DNA from: Phymorhynchus buccinoides
Taxonomy: Eukaryota; Mollusca; Gastropoda; Neogastropoda; Raphitomidae
Length of the DNA stretch: 64,000 bases
NCBI GenBank assembly: GCA_017654935.2
Contig: CM065680.1
Coordinates: 32,779,600 to 32,843,599 of the forward strand
Reading direction: 5' to 3'
Below are positions 26,701-33,616 of this stretch, one piece after another. Positions within the stretch are counted from its first letter, which is position 1. Each line of letters begins with the position of its first letter. Position numbers and translations under genes: made by a program. The notes beneath the pieces were generated by a model, which did no database searches, was not told where the DNA came from, and saw only the letters and a list, made by a program, of their open reading frames with translations.

Positions 26701-29102
26701 GTGAGGGAACCAATCGGTGTAGAGTTTTTCTATATAAATTCTATATAAAAAAAAGTCTGATCTACTATTTCCCTATGTCTAAGCCTGAAGTAAAAACCCG
26801 TAATCTTCCTTCATTTCTCCTTTTGTTTATGTATGTTTTGTTTGTGTTTATGGCTGGAGTGATTTGTGAGTTTTTTTTAATAATTCAAAATCGTTGCGAT
26901 GCGAATGAGTTAAGGCATTTTACCTTTTTTCAAAGTGGAAGGGTTTTTGATTGTTAGTTCCTGAGCGAAGTTGCAGGAACTATTGTTTTTGTTTCGTCCG
27001 TCTGTCCAGTGTGCAACCGTACGTCCATGTGCGACCTTAACCGTGAGGGAACTTTGCACCCGCTCGGCTTCAGCCTTGTTTGTTCCTGTGCTTTTCTTTT
27101 TGTTGTCTGTCAGCTGCGCAATATCTTGTGAACCACTGGACAGAATCACTTCAAGTGTTGTACAAAGGTTCATGAGCTGAAGTCACTGAGTCCCATCTGT
27201 TGCAGAAGGCTTGTTGCTGTGTTTGGCAACACCCTTGAACTTGAAGAATTTAGTTTTTGTTTTGTGTTGATGCTTAGCTTAGCATATTTGGCAGCTTTTC
27301 ATATATTAGATCTTAAATAGAGAAAAGGATTAGAATTGTTAAACTTCTGTTACAGTATTAGGACTAACCAAAACAAAATAGACTAACAATAAATAAAAAT
27401 ATGAATAAAAAAGGTCCAACGTTTTGGGGCTACAGGCGTAGCCCCTTCTAGGAACACAAACAAAAAATGATGAATAAGAAAGTAAACGTAGATCAAAGTT
27501 AACATTGACGTCGTAAGAAAATGGAATAATATTAATCATGCTTTCTCTGTTGTTTTCATTAAATGGCTACACGATAGAAACGTTACTTTTTTAGTTATTG
27601 TTGTCTGAGAATTTAGACATGGATAGGCAAATGTTGGGTTTGGCCAGGGATAGATGAACAGACCTGTTTACCTTTACAATTTTGAAACACAGCGGAAAAA
27701 TATATGTAAAAAAAAAAGAAGGAAAAAACAACACCACCACTGCAGTTACGTCGGCAAGCGATGCTTTAGAAACAATGCGGTGAAAAGTAATTCCGGTTCC
27801 CAGCATACAACACATGTCAATTTCTTTTCATTCTGTTTTAAGATGGCGTCAAAGTGACTGCGTGGTGAGAGTTCTAGGTCAAATGATCCAAAATCTGATG
27901 GAAAGACACCAAAAGTGGCACAGAAATTCTGGGAAAGTTACCTAAAAAGTCCAGGAATACGATGTTTGGCGCTAGGTGACGAGCATATGTTCTGCTCGAA
28001 GGACATTAGTGTGAAGAAAAAGAATCGACTGCGCGTTGGAGTAGTTTTTTTTTTCAAAATTACTATTTTTTGTTTCAGAAATTACAAATTTGCAAAATAG
28101 GGGTAAACAGGTCTGGATGAATGTCATTCTGTTAACATTGTTTCTATGAATGACAGATGCTGGGGAAAGCAAGCCCAAAAGGCCCAAGGCCAAACGTCCC
28201 AAGGACAGTGACTCTGAGGCTTCAGACGAATTTGAATTTGTTCCGAAGAAAAAGAAAGCAGCTCCTAAGGTGAGTGGTTCTGCTTTGCCAATTCCCTGAA
28301 TGGAACAATAACCAGATGGGAGGCAAGTTGTTGTCATTCCCTGGCTAAAAGACTCCAGGGATCATCCCAACAGTCGAAGCACCTGAACGCTATGATACAA
28401 ATGCACAAGCTAGGGATGAGAACATTACATATGTGACCGTTTTTGATTACCCCACCACGTGGGCAGCCACACTCTGACTTAGGAGGATTTGGGAGACTGA
28501 TGATGTTATGCTAGAAGCTTGTCATGGCTAAAGACAATCCCTGCATAACTATGCATACCATAACATTTTGATGTAGCCTTGGTGTTCTAGCCTATGTCAA
28601 TTTGTCTGACACAGCCATAAGCCAAGGCGATGGGAGGCAAGTGATCGAAGGGAATACTGTGTGCGTTTGTGTGCCAGTGTGCTTGACTTGCACATGTAGA
28701 TGATACAGTATGTATCGTTTAATTTTTCAGCTCACCAAGCTGAAGTATTTTGTTAACTTTATGGGTTTAGAATGTTTGAAAAGTGGAGTTTAGTAGAAGA
28801 GGAGATGGATATGATTTCATTGGTGACTAATCTTTTTTACTACCTGGTATATTATCGTCATTAGATTCTGCTTCTGCTTACTGTAAAAGCAATAATTCCT
28901 TCATGATGATCAGACATTGACAAGAGGTTCTGTTGTGCAGAAAAAGACCTCCAAAAGAGCTGCAGAAGACAGCGACGGGGATTTGGGGGGTGGGGAGGCA
29001 GACCTCGCCAGTATTTCCAGACGTGCTCCCACCGGACGTGCCAAGGCGCCTGTCAAGTACACCTTTGATGATGACTCTGAGGAAGACTTTGATGGCTTTT
29101 AG
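895..29102 (+). CDS. TOP2: DNA topoisomerase 2 (C-terminal ~1,053 residues, 18 exons; 5' part outside window)
   Basis: Type IIA topoisomerase: it cuts one duplex through a phosphotyrosine link, passes a second duplex through with ATP, and reseals; it is nuclear and needed for chromosome segregation. The exons join in consistent phase: 895-1097, 2930-3169, 4042-4190, 5478-5709, 6105-6304, 8102-8234, 9027-9222, 9792-9889, 11011-11154, 13563-13646, 20982-21194, 22389-22587, 23033-23215, 23831-24236, 24904-25025, 26413-26499, 28157-28269 and 28941-29102. All introns are GT..AG. Motifs in family order are [36 protein letters not shown] with the catalytic Tyr, [33 protein letters not shown] and P.WSLTKE. 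A weakly conserved tail with KKNPWSDSE and acidic SDD repeats ends in [16 protein letters not shown]. The tail is longer than in vertebrate enzymes. The ATPase domain and most of Toprim are not in the window. Identity is very secure; exon edges rest on splice consensus and phase. Confidence 0.97.
1112..1905 (+). repeat. 55-bp minisatellite, about 14 copies
   Basis: The unit begins acatgggattggtttggg and contains gttgtctagtgttactcc. Successive starts at 1211, 1266 and 1321 are exactly 55 bp apart, with a few one-base variants. It is intronic, immediately downstream of the TOP2 donor at 1098. Unlike other arrays in this gene it does not contain exon sequence. ORFs predicted here are repeat artefacts. 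Confidence 0.95.
1960..2195 (+). repeat. Dispersed repeat, second copy at 38905-39180
   Basis: Starts 'cttaggcagccaacttc' and continues with 'gttgaagactgctgcact', 'aagttcag' and 'gatattatgggg'. The same order of blocks appears at 38905-39180. Probably a SINE or LINE-tail fragment; the family is not identified. Confidence 0.7.
2215..2480 (+). repeat. Dispersed repeat (TTTGACTCTGCYTTTT family), copy 1
   Basis: Shares 'ggggatac.gggg', 'ccaccttctggaagtt', 'ctctttgactctgc' and 'cataacggcagcatgac' with copies at 21668-21990 and 25115-25410 and, inverted, at 11938-12240. Four copies within one gene indicate an interspersed element, SINE-like in size. Confidence 0.75.
2535..2665. repeat. Imperfect GT/TG microsatellite
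   Basis: Interrupted tgtgtg tracts in the intron just before the duplicated acceptor region of the next exon. Confidence 0.8.
2673..2929 (+). repeat. Tandem duplication of the 5' edge of the TOP2 exon at 2930
   Basis: 'cagctgtacctgt' occurs at 2673, 2781, 2854 and at the true junction 2927 (steps 108, 73, 73). Each copy carries the polypyrimidine-AG acceptor and the first exon codons (LYLY.KD). The first copy keeps about 70 bases of exon-like sequence ([14 protein letters not shown]), diverged from the real exon. The next two have an internal deletion and encode a short frame that reaches a stop. See findings. Confidence 0.9.
2930..3169 (+). CDS. TOP2: TOP2 exon (start of breakage-reunion core)
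   Basis: Acceptor tctatgcag|CTG, donor GAG|gtatga, phase 0-0, 80 codons. It encodes [35 protein letters not shown] and [12 protein letters not shown], the beginning of the winged-helix DNA-cleavage core. The preceding exon supplies GLPE, joining without a shift. Confidence 0.97.
3367..3594. mobile_element. piggyBac-like MITE
   Basis: An 18-bp perfect inverted repeat: TTTAACCCCTTCACTGCC at 3367-3384, reverse complement at 3577-3594. TTAA followed by CCC at each end fits the TTAA target duplication and CCC-starting ends of piggyBac elements. There is no transposase inside. The rest of this intron (3595-4041) shows nothing recognisable. Confidence 0.65.
4042..4190 (+). CDS. TOP2: TOP2 exon with catalytic tyrosine
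   Basis: Acceptor gttgtcag|AAC, donor CTCAG|gtcagt, phase 0 to 2. It encodes [20 protein letters not shown], then [20 protein letters not shown]. The Tyr codon of SPRYIFT (4171-4173) is the nucleophile in all type IIA enzymes, and the preceding Arg is also catalytic. The 3' end of this exon, including the Arg-Tyr codons, is copied six times in the following intron. Confidence 0.97.
4191..4615 (+). repeat. 67-bp tandem array copying the exon 3' edge and donor site
   Basis: 'acgctgccag' recurs at 4154 (exon), 4221, 4288, 4355, 4422, 4486 and 4553, steps of 67 bp with one 64-bp unit. Each unit contains cccgttacatcttcaccatg, CTCAG and an intact gtcagtgagg donor. Reading past the first donor soon meets an in-frame TAG (SVRRVG-stop), so only the first donor preserves TOP2. 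Confidence 0.95.
4640..5345 (+). mobile_element. CR1/Jockey-like non-LTR retrotransposon fragment
   Basis: Encodes reverse-transcriptase motifs in order: [24 protein letters not shown] with the catalytic YADD near 4932-4943, [18 protein letters not shown] and [10 protein letters not shown] stop and frameshifts near 5210-5330 break the frame; [17 protein letters not shown] follows in another frame. It lacks the endonuclease and the first RT motifs, so it is a dead 5'-truncated copy in a TOP2 intron. Confidence 0.9.
5478..5709 (+). CDS. TOP2: TOP2 exon (tower / G-segment binding)
   Basis: Acceptor tgttcag|C, donor ATG|gtgagc, phase 2 to 0. It encodes [40 protein letters not shown] and [15 protein letters not shown] is a hallmark of eukaryotic TOP2. 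Confidence 0.97.
5828..6104 (+). repeat. Three decayed copies of the 5' edge of the exon at 6105
   Basis: Copies near 5834-5890, 5938-5990 and 6030-6077 resemble the exon start ([15 protein letters not shown]). Examples are ctttccagctcccatcattg and gtgcagctgccatcgttc. Two retain a CAG acceptor. Spacing is about 95-100 bp and they are more diverged than the other exon-edge arrays. Confidence 0.85.
6105..6304 (+). CDS. TOP2: TOP2 exon (core)
   Basis: Acceptor gtgtgcag|CTG, donor ATCAC|gtcagt, phase 0 to 2. It encodes [39 protein letters not shown] and [18 protein letters not shown]. It belongs to the region between tower and coiled coil. The following 6305-6840 holds AT-rich intron with nothing recognisable. 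Confidence 0.97.
6842..8101 (+). repeat. 75-bp tandem array copying the acceptor and start of the exon at 8102
   Basis: About 16 extra copies of a unit containing ttgttgtgccctgcag, ggactacaaggacacgacgg and tgcacacatatatatg. Copies at 7281, 7356 and 7431 are 75 bp apart; several are 74 bp because one G after the AG is lost. Early copies keep GAGTACCACACGGACATG like the real exon; later ones share a 12-base deletion relative to it. Two variants read ccctatagaggttacaagg. All precede the functional acceptor at 8101. Confidence 0.97.
8102..8234 (+). CDS. TOP2: TOP2 exon
   Basis: Chosen as the real exon because it is the last array copy, has the complete [13 protein letters not shown] and continues into [20 protein letters not shown] and [11 protein letters not shown]. 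Acceptor ccctgcag|G, donor ATG|gtgaga, phase 2 to 0. The rest of the following intron (8235-9026) is AT-rich with no feature seen. Confidence 0.96.
9027..9222 (+). CDS. TOP2: TOP2 exon (coiled coil / C-gate)
   Basis: Acceptor tgcgcag|GTG, donor ATCG|gtcagt, phase 0 to 1. It encodes [34 protein letters not shown] and [20 protein letters not shown]. It forms part of the long coiled coil leading to the C-gate. The next intron (9223-9791) contains a short poly-G run at about 9539-9550 and nothing else recognised. Confidence 0.97.
9792..9889 (+). CDS. TOP2: TOP2 exon
   Basis: Acceptor gtgaacag|AG, donor AAG|gtaagc, phase 1 to 0. It encodes [11 protein letters not shown] and [16 protein letters not shown]; the FDSDPVKAW motif is strongly conserved in metazoan TOP2. 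Confidence 0.97.
10618..10868. repeat. MITE with CAGGCATCAGAAT ends
   Basis: CAGGCATCAGAAT at 10618 is mirrored by ATTCTGATGCCTG ending at 10868. The interior repeats 'cagaggatt'. No coding capacity. It is intronic; the rest of 9890-11010 shows no other feature. Confidence 0.6.
11011..11154 (+). CDS. TOP2: TOP2 exon (C-gate)
   Basis: Acceptor gtgtttcag|GAT, donor AAG|gtacag, phase 0-0. It encodes [16 protein letters not shown], then [20 protein letters not shown] and [10 protein letters not shown], matching the end of the C-gate coiled coil of the family. Confidence 0.97.
11938..12240 (-). repeat. Dispersed repeat (TTTGACTCTGCYTTTT family), inverted copy
   Basis: Reverse complement of the repeat at 21668-21990: shares ggcagagtcaaagaga, the 'cagttttcactggtc' block and the 'tgcgttcccaggcc' end. 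The surrounding intron (11155-11937 and 12241-13100) has no other recognisable feature. Confidence 0.75.
13101..13157. repeat. (CT)n microsatellite
   Basis: Uninterrupted CT dinucleotides in a TOP2 intron. Confidence 0.98.
13212..13475. mobile_element. PIF/Harbinger-like MITE, 264 bp
   Basis: Ends AGGTGGCGACAGACTATG and (reverse complement of right end) AGGCGGCGACAGACTATG form inverted repeats of about 37 bp with one mismatch, continuing through gtggctgcctcatatgact. TTA flanks both sides (13209-13211 and 13476-13478), a 3-bp target duplication typical of PIF/Harbinger. No transposase inside. Confidence 0.65.
13563..13646 (+). CDS. TOP2: TOP2 exon
   Basis: Acceptor gtttcacag|AGA, donor AAT|gtaagt, phase 0-0, 28 codons: [16 protein letters not shown] and [11 protein letters not shown]. 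It matches the family segment after the C-gate, where vertebrates have KSPSDLWKEDL. The next coding exon is 7.3 kb away, beyond a large minisatellite. Confidence 0.93.
13925..14060 (+). repeat. Dispersed repeat with cagccagccaggt block (internal duplication)
   Basis: The block 'ccagccagccaggttctgct' followed by 'cccaacatgatgccgc' occurs twice here in tandem and once more at 35695-35765 near CCDC103. Family unknown. Confidence 0.6.
14278..14443. repeat. Nested palindrome, two head-to-tail hairpin units
   Basis: The left arm agtgaaatgaataaggggga plus aggagctctccgttaattaa is repeated and then mirrored, ending in ttaattaacggagagctcc and ccccttattcatttcact. Each half is itself a hairpin around 'ctggagggag', and the whole region folds again. 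Confidence 0.9.
15095..20980. repeat. 45-bp minisatellite, roughly 130 copies, 5.9 kb
   Basis: The unit contains tgtcccagtgtagtgtagac, tgccttgaaatgaactgtgc and ccatc (45 bp), with shorter variants such as tgtcctgtagactgcc. Because 45 is divisible by three, the plus strand shows a 15-residue repeat ([15 protein letters not shown]) and the minus strand is open in all three frames (for example [15 protein letters not shown]). Long predicted proteins here are repeat artefacts. It fills the TOP2 intron up to the acceptor at 20981. Confidence 0.97.
15230..15290 (+). pseudogene. Duplicate of the acceptor and first codons of the TOP2 exon at 20982
   Basis: ctgtcccgcacag followed by gaggtggaggagcaggaag repeats the true junction at 20970-21000 almost exactly, then diverges into gttgaagctccagtaaatcc and a stop ([17 protein letters not shown]). 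A related fragment lies at 14678-14715. It lies near the left end of the 45-bp array while the real exon lies at the right end. Confidence 0.85.
20982..21194 (+). CDS. TOP2: TOP2 exon (start of C-terminal tail)
   Basis: Acceptor tcccgcacag|GAG, donor AAG|gtaatc, phase 0-0, 71 codons. It encodes [15 protein letters not shown], a Gly/Lys-rich [16 protein letters not shown] stretch and [13 protein letters not shown], which matches the LPSPRGQRVIPRI region of vertebrate TOP2. Basic, nuclear-tail type sequence. Confidence 0.96.
21208..21453. mobile_element. piggyBac-like MITE, second copy type
   Basis: TTAACCCTTT at 21208 and AAAGGGTTAA ending at 21453 form short inverted ends starting with TTAA-CCC, like the element at 3367-3594 but diverged. 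No ORF. It starts 14 bases after the TOP2 donor. Confidence 0.5.
21668..21990 (+). repeat. Dispersed repeat (TTTGACTCTGCYTTTT family), copy 3
   Basis: Best-preserved copy: ggggataccggggggtcttc, then ccaccttctggaagtt, tctctttgactctgcc and aaaacggacacatgcg, ending in an AAG-rich tail (gaagaagaagaa). The trailing AAG repeats suit a retroposed SINE. Confidence 0.75.
22161..22280 (+). repeat. 60-bp direct tandem duplication
   Basis: 'aacaaggagacctcaatctt' begins at 22161 and 22221; the units differ by very few bases. Intronic, recent. Confidence 0.9.
22389..22587 (+). CDS. TOP2: TOP2 exon (C-terminal tail)
   Basis: Acceptor cttacag|ACT, donor AAAAG|gttaga, phase 0 to 1. It encodes [32 protein letters not shown] and a Lys/Pro-rich [13 protein letters not shown]. 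Tail sequence, little conserved; placed by phase, composition and splice sites. Confidence 0.88.
23033..23215 (+). CDS. TOP2: TOP2 exon (C-terminal tail, KKNPWSDSE motif)
   Basis: Acceptor gttgcag|CG, donor GCTG|gtcagt, phase 1-1. It encodes [40 protein letters not shown] and an alanine run. KKNPWSDSE is a recognisable tail motif shared with vertebrate TOP2. Confidence 0.94.
23531..23735. repeat. MITE with TTTTTCAGACTATAAGG-type ends and a 60-base G tract
   Basis: 'tttcagactataaggcg' at the left and 'cttatagtctgaaaaata' at the right are inverted copies. Between them a G tract (about 23647-23707, one T interruption) is joined to an AT-rich core. Related elements lie at 25558-26250 and 32388-32538. 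Confidence 0.7.
23831..24236 (+). CDS. TOP2: TOP2 exon (acidic SDD-repeat tail)
   Basis: Acceptor gtcttccag|CG, donor GCAAG|gtaaag, phase 1 to 2, the largest exon here. It encodes [16 protein letters not shown] and four spaced copies of an [L/I]SDD motif: [34 protein letters not shown] and [11 protein letters not shown]. These Ser-Asp-Asp sites resemble casein kinase 2 targets, which are known in TOP2 tails; use here is inference. Confidence 0.93.
24904..25025 (+). CDS. TOP2: TOP2 exon (C-terminal tail)
   Basis: Acceptor gtctacag|G, donor AAAG|gtaaaa, phase 2 to 1. It has three short exonic repeats (PAKA-type, 12 bases each), then [20 protein letters not shown]. The preceding intron (24237-24903) has no recognised feature. 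Confidence 0.9.
25115..25410 (+). repeat. Dispersed repeat (TTTGACTCTGCYTTTT family), copy 4
   Basis: Same block order as the copy at 21668, ending with cacataacggcagcatgacg and a short gaagaagaag tail. Confidence 0.75.
25558..26250. repeat. Non-autonomous DNA element with nested LINE tail
   Basis: Left end 'ctgtatttttcggatcatta' and right end 'cgtaacccgaaaattacgg' are imperfect inverted copies. Inside, 25630-25710 reads aatgtaaagcacactgagct and gagcgctatataaattccca with (ATT)n, the typical 3' tail of a CR1/L2-type LINE. Internal blocks such as gtttat(a/t)aggc recur. Confidence 0.55.
26321..26412 (+). repeat. Duplication of the 5' edge of the TOP2 exon at 26413 (85-bp step)
   Basis: 'gatgcagagaaagacagcct' occurs at 26321 and again at 26406 (true junction), each preceded by ccttctactgt and followed by ggatgacatttttgg-like sequence. 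The first copy has one extra T, which shifts its frame. Confidence 0.92.
26413..26499 (+). CDS. TOP2: TOP2 exon (C-terminal tail)
   Basis: Acceptor gtgatgcag|AG, donor AAAG|gtcagc, phase 1-1. It encodes [20 protein letters not shown] and PAAKKPKK, a basic Ala/Pro/Lys tail. The second of two near-identical acceptors is chosen because the first leads to a frameshift. Confidence 0.92.
26945..27240. repeat. Probable dispersed repeat in TOP2 intron
   Basis: Begins 'gttcctgagcgaagttgcag' with the inverted pair 'gttcctg...caggaac' near its start, followed by GC-richer DNA than its surroundings. No coding match. The remaining intron (26500-28156) shows only a small hairpin ggggctacaggcgtagcccc at 27426-27445. 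Confidence 0.35.
28157..28269 (+). CDS. TOP2: TOP2 exon (C-terminal tail)
   Basis: Acceptor gaatgacag|AT, donor AAG|gtgagt, phase 1 to 0. It encodes [20 protein letters not shown], then [17 protein letters not shown]. The basic clusters look like nuclear localisation signals. The following intron (28270-28940) shows only a dispersed-repeat fragment near 28440-28500. Confidence 0.93.
28941..29102 (+). CDS. TOP2: TOP2 last exon with stop
   Basis: Acceptor gttgtgcag|AAA, phase 0, TAG at 29100-29102. It encodes [14 protein letters not shown] and ends in [19 protein letters not shown]; vertebrate TOP2 also ends with a basic KP.KY stretch and an acidic end. Confidence 0.96.
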   Translation, partial: KKTSKRAAEDSDGDLGGGEADLASISRRAPTGRAKAPVKYTFDDDSEEDFDGF

Positions 29103-30125
29103 ACAGCGAAGACCTGTTTGGTTTTGTCCTTGATTTTACAACAACACTTTTGGTGCTGACTGGGACTGCAGGCACATTGGCCGAGGTTTGTGACGGCTGG
29201 TTGTGCTGATATTCAGCAAGGCCATTTGGTTGAGCTTGAGGGTACGCTGGCTAGAGATTAATACTTCCATGAAAAATGGTTTGTGTAAATGTGTGGATCC
29301 CTGGATACGCGGCAGCAATTTGAACGATCTGCATTTTGGTGTGTTTTTTTGTTGGGAAGAAATCTGCCCTGAGTTGTTCAACCCACTGACAAGTTAGAAT
29401 GATACATTTTTAAACATAGCGTTCACAATTTTTACGTTTTGAATACAAAGTTACGATATGGTTTTTAAAGATGATTTTTGTTTTGATGGTTGTCGGCTGT
29501 GAACTTGTATGTTACATGTCAGATAATTGGGGGTAATTAAATTGTTACATAAAGAAAAGCGTAGTTATTACAATTTTATAACAAAGTTACATTATAATTC
29601 TAAATATGTTTTATTGTCGGAAACAATATTTATTTTAATACAGTATTTTGTCTGAAAGTTGTTTTTAATAGTAATAATTTGTGATGATTAGATTCTTAAC
29701 TGTTGCCAGATCGAGAGTGATAAAGCAATTATTTTAGTAAGAAGTAAGTTATGTTTATGCTATTTCCCTCTAAATTCTTGGAGATTTGTTGAGAGCAGCA
29801 CCTGTGACATGGAGTATTATGGCAGTGATATTGCAAGGTTCCTCCATGTATAACATTTTGATCAACGTGGTATTAATGTGCAGATCATTGTGCAAAAGAA
29901 ACGCATTTAATACCATGATTGTTGTTGAAATGTGAGTACTAGCAAGCTCTATCATACATAAAAGGGAAGTATTAAAGCATTAAGTATGATTCATATTAAG
30001 AGAAAATGAAATTACAATTTTGATTCCTTGTGTAATGTGTGCTGAACTTTTTTCCTCTCTTCCTTGTTCACTCTTTTTTTTTTAATGAATGAACAAATAA
30101 AGTTATAGTGGGGGCAATATATGAG
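29103..30125 (+). other. Probable TOP2 3' untranslated region
   Basis: AT-rich, no coding exons. An AATAAA signal at 30096-30101 in a T-rich context is the first strong polyadenylation candidate; a later AATAAA-like site lies near 31807. The stretch 30126-33226 between the convergent genes has no recognised gene and one MITE at 32388. Confidence 0.5.
30096..30101 (+). promoter_or_regulatory. Candidate polyadenylation signal of TOP2
   Basis: AATAAA followed by GT-rich sequence (gttatagtgggggc), about 1 kb after the stop codon. Confidence 0.45.
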
Positions 30126-32387
30126 TTTTAAAATGATGGGTCGTTGTGACATACGCGGAAAGAAGCTTGTTTGACGTTTTAAAGTTATATTACTGACATT
30201 TCCAAATGAACCAAAGGATCTGTTAGTAACAAGTTATACGTTATCACAATGAAACATGTTGCATTTTCATACTTCACTCTCATACTGTATATCTGTAAAT
30301 ACATGTGTTATGTATGGTATCTGTTGTAATGTTGGTTTTGTTCTTAGACTGTAAATGTTTTAGACTTTTTTCTCTATGCTTGTGAATTTGTTGTGGTCAA
30401 GTACTGTGAGTGACAATGACTTATCATGGAACGAAACTCCTATTTAACAACTTCATGTGGCCTTATGCTAGACTTTTCTTTGATCAGACACAATACCCAT
30501 TCACAATTCAGAAATAATTCAGTAAAAAATGTCTAGCCAAGTTATTTTATTAAACCATATCTCCTAACCATTTTTGATTTGATAGTTAATATGAAGAATA
30601 TAAAAAAAATATAAAGCTTGAATCAAAATACGGGATTTAGTGGCTTATATTTTTTAAAGAAATAGCCTTGAGAAAAGAGAAGGGAAGGAATTGTATTACT
30701 TCCTTACCAAAGTAGCATAACTGAAAGGGATAGTATAACCAAAGATATTCTAAAAGGGTAAGATGGATTACTTAAAAGCTCGGTGAACCGGGCTGATAGA
30801 GTTATTGTTAGTGCGGACGTGTACACTATTCACAGTGGAGGCTATCCAAAAACTCGGACTGGAATTTGAACGGAGAATTCAACTGGCCTATCGATGTGTA
30901 AAATGTGTCACGCTTCAAAGGGACATAACCAGTGTTTCTGTCCTCACTACTCATATAGGGAAACGAGACCGGATGTTTATCTTCCCCTGTACAGTCTTTG
31001 GTATAACTAAGGAGGCTGATCTCAAGGTATATTGCTATTGTTTCACCTTTTATATGGTATAAATGGATGGTATTATTGTTGTTGTTTTTTGTCCTTATGT
31101 TTCTTTCTTACCCACCTGCTTCATTGAAACTTCCATGATCATTCTGTTTTTGGTGACCAGTCAGTGAATTCGCGAATCAAATCACCTGACATACTCTGTT
31201 TCGAATACCCAATTCATGCAGGGTTGTCATTGCATAATATTCACACACACCATTTCCATCAATTTTGTCCACAGTTCATGTTAAATTTCTCTCATGTGAA
31301 TTTTTGATGTGCTGTTAGAAAGTGCAAGGGAAAGAATGGTGTGGGCAAATATGGGGGAGAATATTGTATTGGGCGGTGCAACACCTCAGAATCAAATCAA
31401 AGAAATCAGATTGATTCAAAGTATTGTGCATCAGTTTTGTTGTGGTTTCATTCTCATATACAGTGTGTATGGGCACATTGACCCAAACACTACTACTTAA
31501 GGTGTGTGTGGATGTGAGGGCTTACACCATTAATTTTATTTGGCTGTTTGTTTGCTTTTAAAGTCTATGAACATATAAACCCATATCTATTTGTTGTTGT
31601 GTTCCTATATTGGTCATGTCTGTTTCATTTGTTCTATCTGAATCGAGTTGTGTTCTGTACTTTTTATTCAGGACATGGTTTTATGTGCTTGATTTTTACT
31701 ATTTTTGTGAAGTAAGTTTATTGTGCGTATTTAATGGAATTTGTCATTTTCGGATTCTGGAAAGAGGCTTGGCCTCTTCAATTTCTGTATATACAAACAC
31801 TAATGTAATAAAATCTGTGTGGTTAAATGTTAAAACTGTCAGCAAGTCAAAGTAGTACGAAACAAATCGAGAACTGTGTCATCATTAGTGTTTTGGGGAA
31901 AGAGAAACTATAAACATTGATATTGACTTGTCATAAACGATTTTGATCACATCATTGAGATTGGTGGTCCAGCAAGAAATAAACCATGACAGTCAATGTT
32001 GGTCTTTTGTGTGGGGAAAGTGATTTGTGTAAAGATTGGATGGATATGTATTTTTATTTTATGTGTTCATCCTCATCCCTGTTGCTTTCATTTCTTATGA
32101 AGCAGTTCACCTGAAGAGTTGGCCAGGATTTCTTTTTCTCTAAAAACAATAGCCAACAAACACTACAATACAAAAATTAGGAACAAATACATTTTACAAA
32201 CATACTAGAGTGTTAAGACGCTGTATCACCAGCCGCGCGGCACATTTTCTGCTCCAGTGATCTTGACCTTTGAGTATTGATCATCATTTTCGAACTTGGC
32301 CTAGATATCCTAAAAACTACCCATGCGCAGGCAAAATTTGAGTCTCCTAGGTCTCTCTTTTCCAATGTTATCATGTTAACATACTTA

Positions 32388-32538
32388 CCATATTTTTCGG
32401 ACTATAAGGTGCACCCCCCAAATTTCACACAAAATTCAAATTTTGTTATTTTCTTACTATATTATTAGTAGCCATAATATAAAGCGCAGGGGTCTCACTC
32501 AGGGAAACAAGTATCGCCTTATAGACCGAAAAATACAG
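32388..32538. repeat. MITE with ATATTTTTCGGACTATAAGG ends, 150 bp
   Basis: 'ccatatttttcggactataa' and 'gccttatagaccgaaaaata' are inverted ends of a short AT-rich element, the cleanest member of a family also seen at 23531 and 25558. Confidence 0.75.
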
Positions 32539-33226
32539 TACATACATACATAGCCGGCCAGGAACAAACCGTTAGCATACATACATAGTCAGGAACAAAC
32601 AAACATCACTGAAAACATTAGCTTCGCATATGTGGCTGGTAAACATGTACACACACATGAATATGCAATTAAAAAACCAAGAATTTGTCCTCACTTTTTA
32701 TTACAATTTTCAACTTGTTCCTTTGCAGGCATTCATTGAGAACGTGTGCAACTGGTACAAACCCTTGCAGCCATATATAAACTCATACACAAATAATTAC
32801 AGGTCTTCAAGAATGAAACTGCCATCTTCACAAGTAAAACCCTCTTGCATTTATTCCGGCCAAAACCACCCAGCTGGAAGTTGCCTCTGTGTATTCAAAC
32901 CACCCAAAACCCGCCATTAGCTCTGAAACCACCTCTGATGGCATTTTCACTATGCACTAAGTTCTGGCTTGTTATACACAAACTATGAAGGAACTTCTCA
33001 CTTGCAATGATGTGATAGTATCTGTATGGCGCTCTGTGTGCTTCAAAAGACAGATTTTCCCAAAAATGTGTGAAAGAATCTGAACACTAGAAGTTTTTTC
33101 TGTAACAAATGTGAATGCAAGTGGGTTAATATTCTGACTTCATGTCAGCTCTCTTGCACACCCAGATACACATTGAACACTTAAAACAGACTCGATAAAG
33201 AGACACACTTTTAGTCTATTTAGAGA

Positions 33227-33616
33227 TCATGATTGGAGATACACACATCTCAGTTCACCAACTCTTGGCCTCAAATCCATTGAATCTCCTTCAGAAAGCT
33301 GGGACAATTTTTCAAAGAGCTCTGCACAGACTTCTTTCTCCTTCTTGCTGAGAAACTGCAGAGACAGAGCGAACCTGCTGGAAGCTTTGATGCTGTCCAG
33401 AATATCCAGCACAGTTGTCACATCGTCCTTCCCACACAGGGTCAGAGCAGCCAGGATGTCGCCCATGAGGCCAAAGCTGACTTCAGTCTTGAAGATGCCT
33501 GCCAGATGGGGGGCTCCACAGCGCAGCAGGTAGGTGTAGTGCTGCTCGGGGGACTTGATGTGGCGCTGCCAGTCTCTGGAAAACTCCTGTCCGTTTTTAG
33601 GCAGCTTTATGTCCGT
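33227..33616 (-). CDS. CCDC103: CCDC103 exon 3 (C-terminal domain and stop)
   Basis: Reads TDIKLPKNGQEFSRDWQRHI from the acceptor at 33617, through GDILAALTLCGKDDVTTVLD, to VGELRCVYLQS-stop. Phase 0 start. Confidence 0.95.
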   Translation of the reverse strand, partial: TDIKLPKNGQEFSRDWQRHIKSPEQHYTYLLRCGAPHLAGIFKTEVSFGLMGDILAALTLCGKDDVTTVLDILDSIKASSRFALSLQFLSKKEKEVCAELFEKLSQLSEGDSMDLRPRVGELRCVYLQS

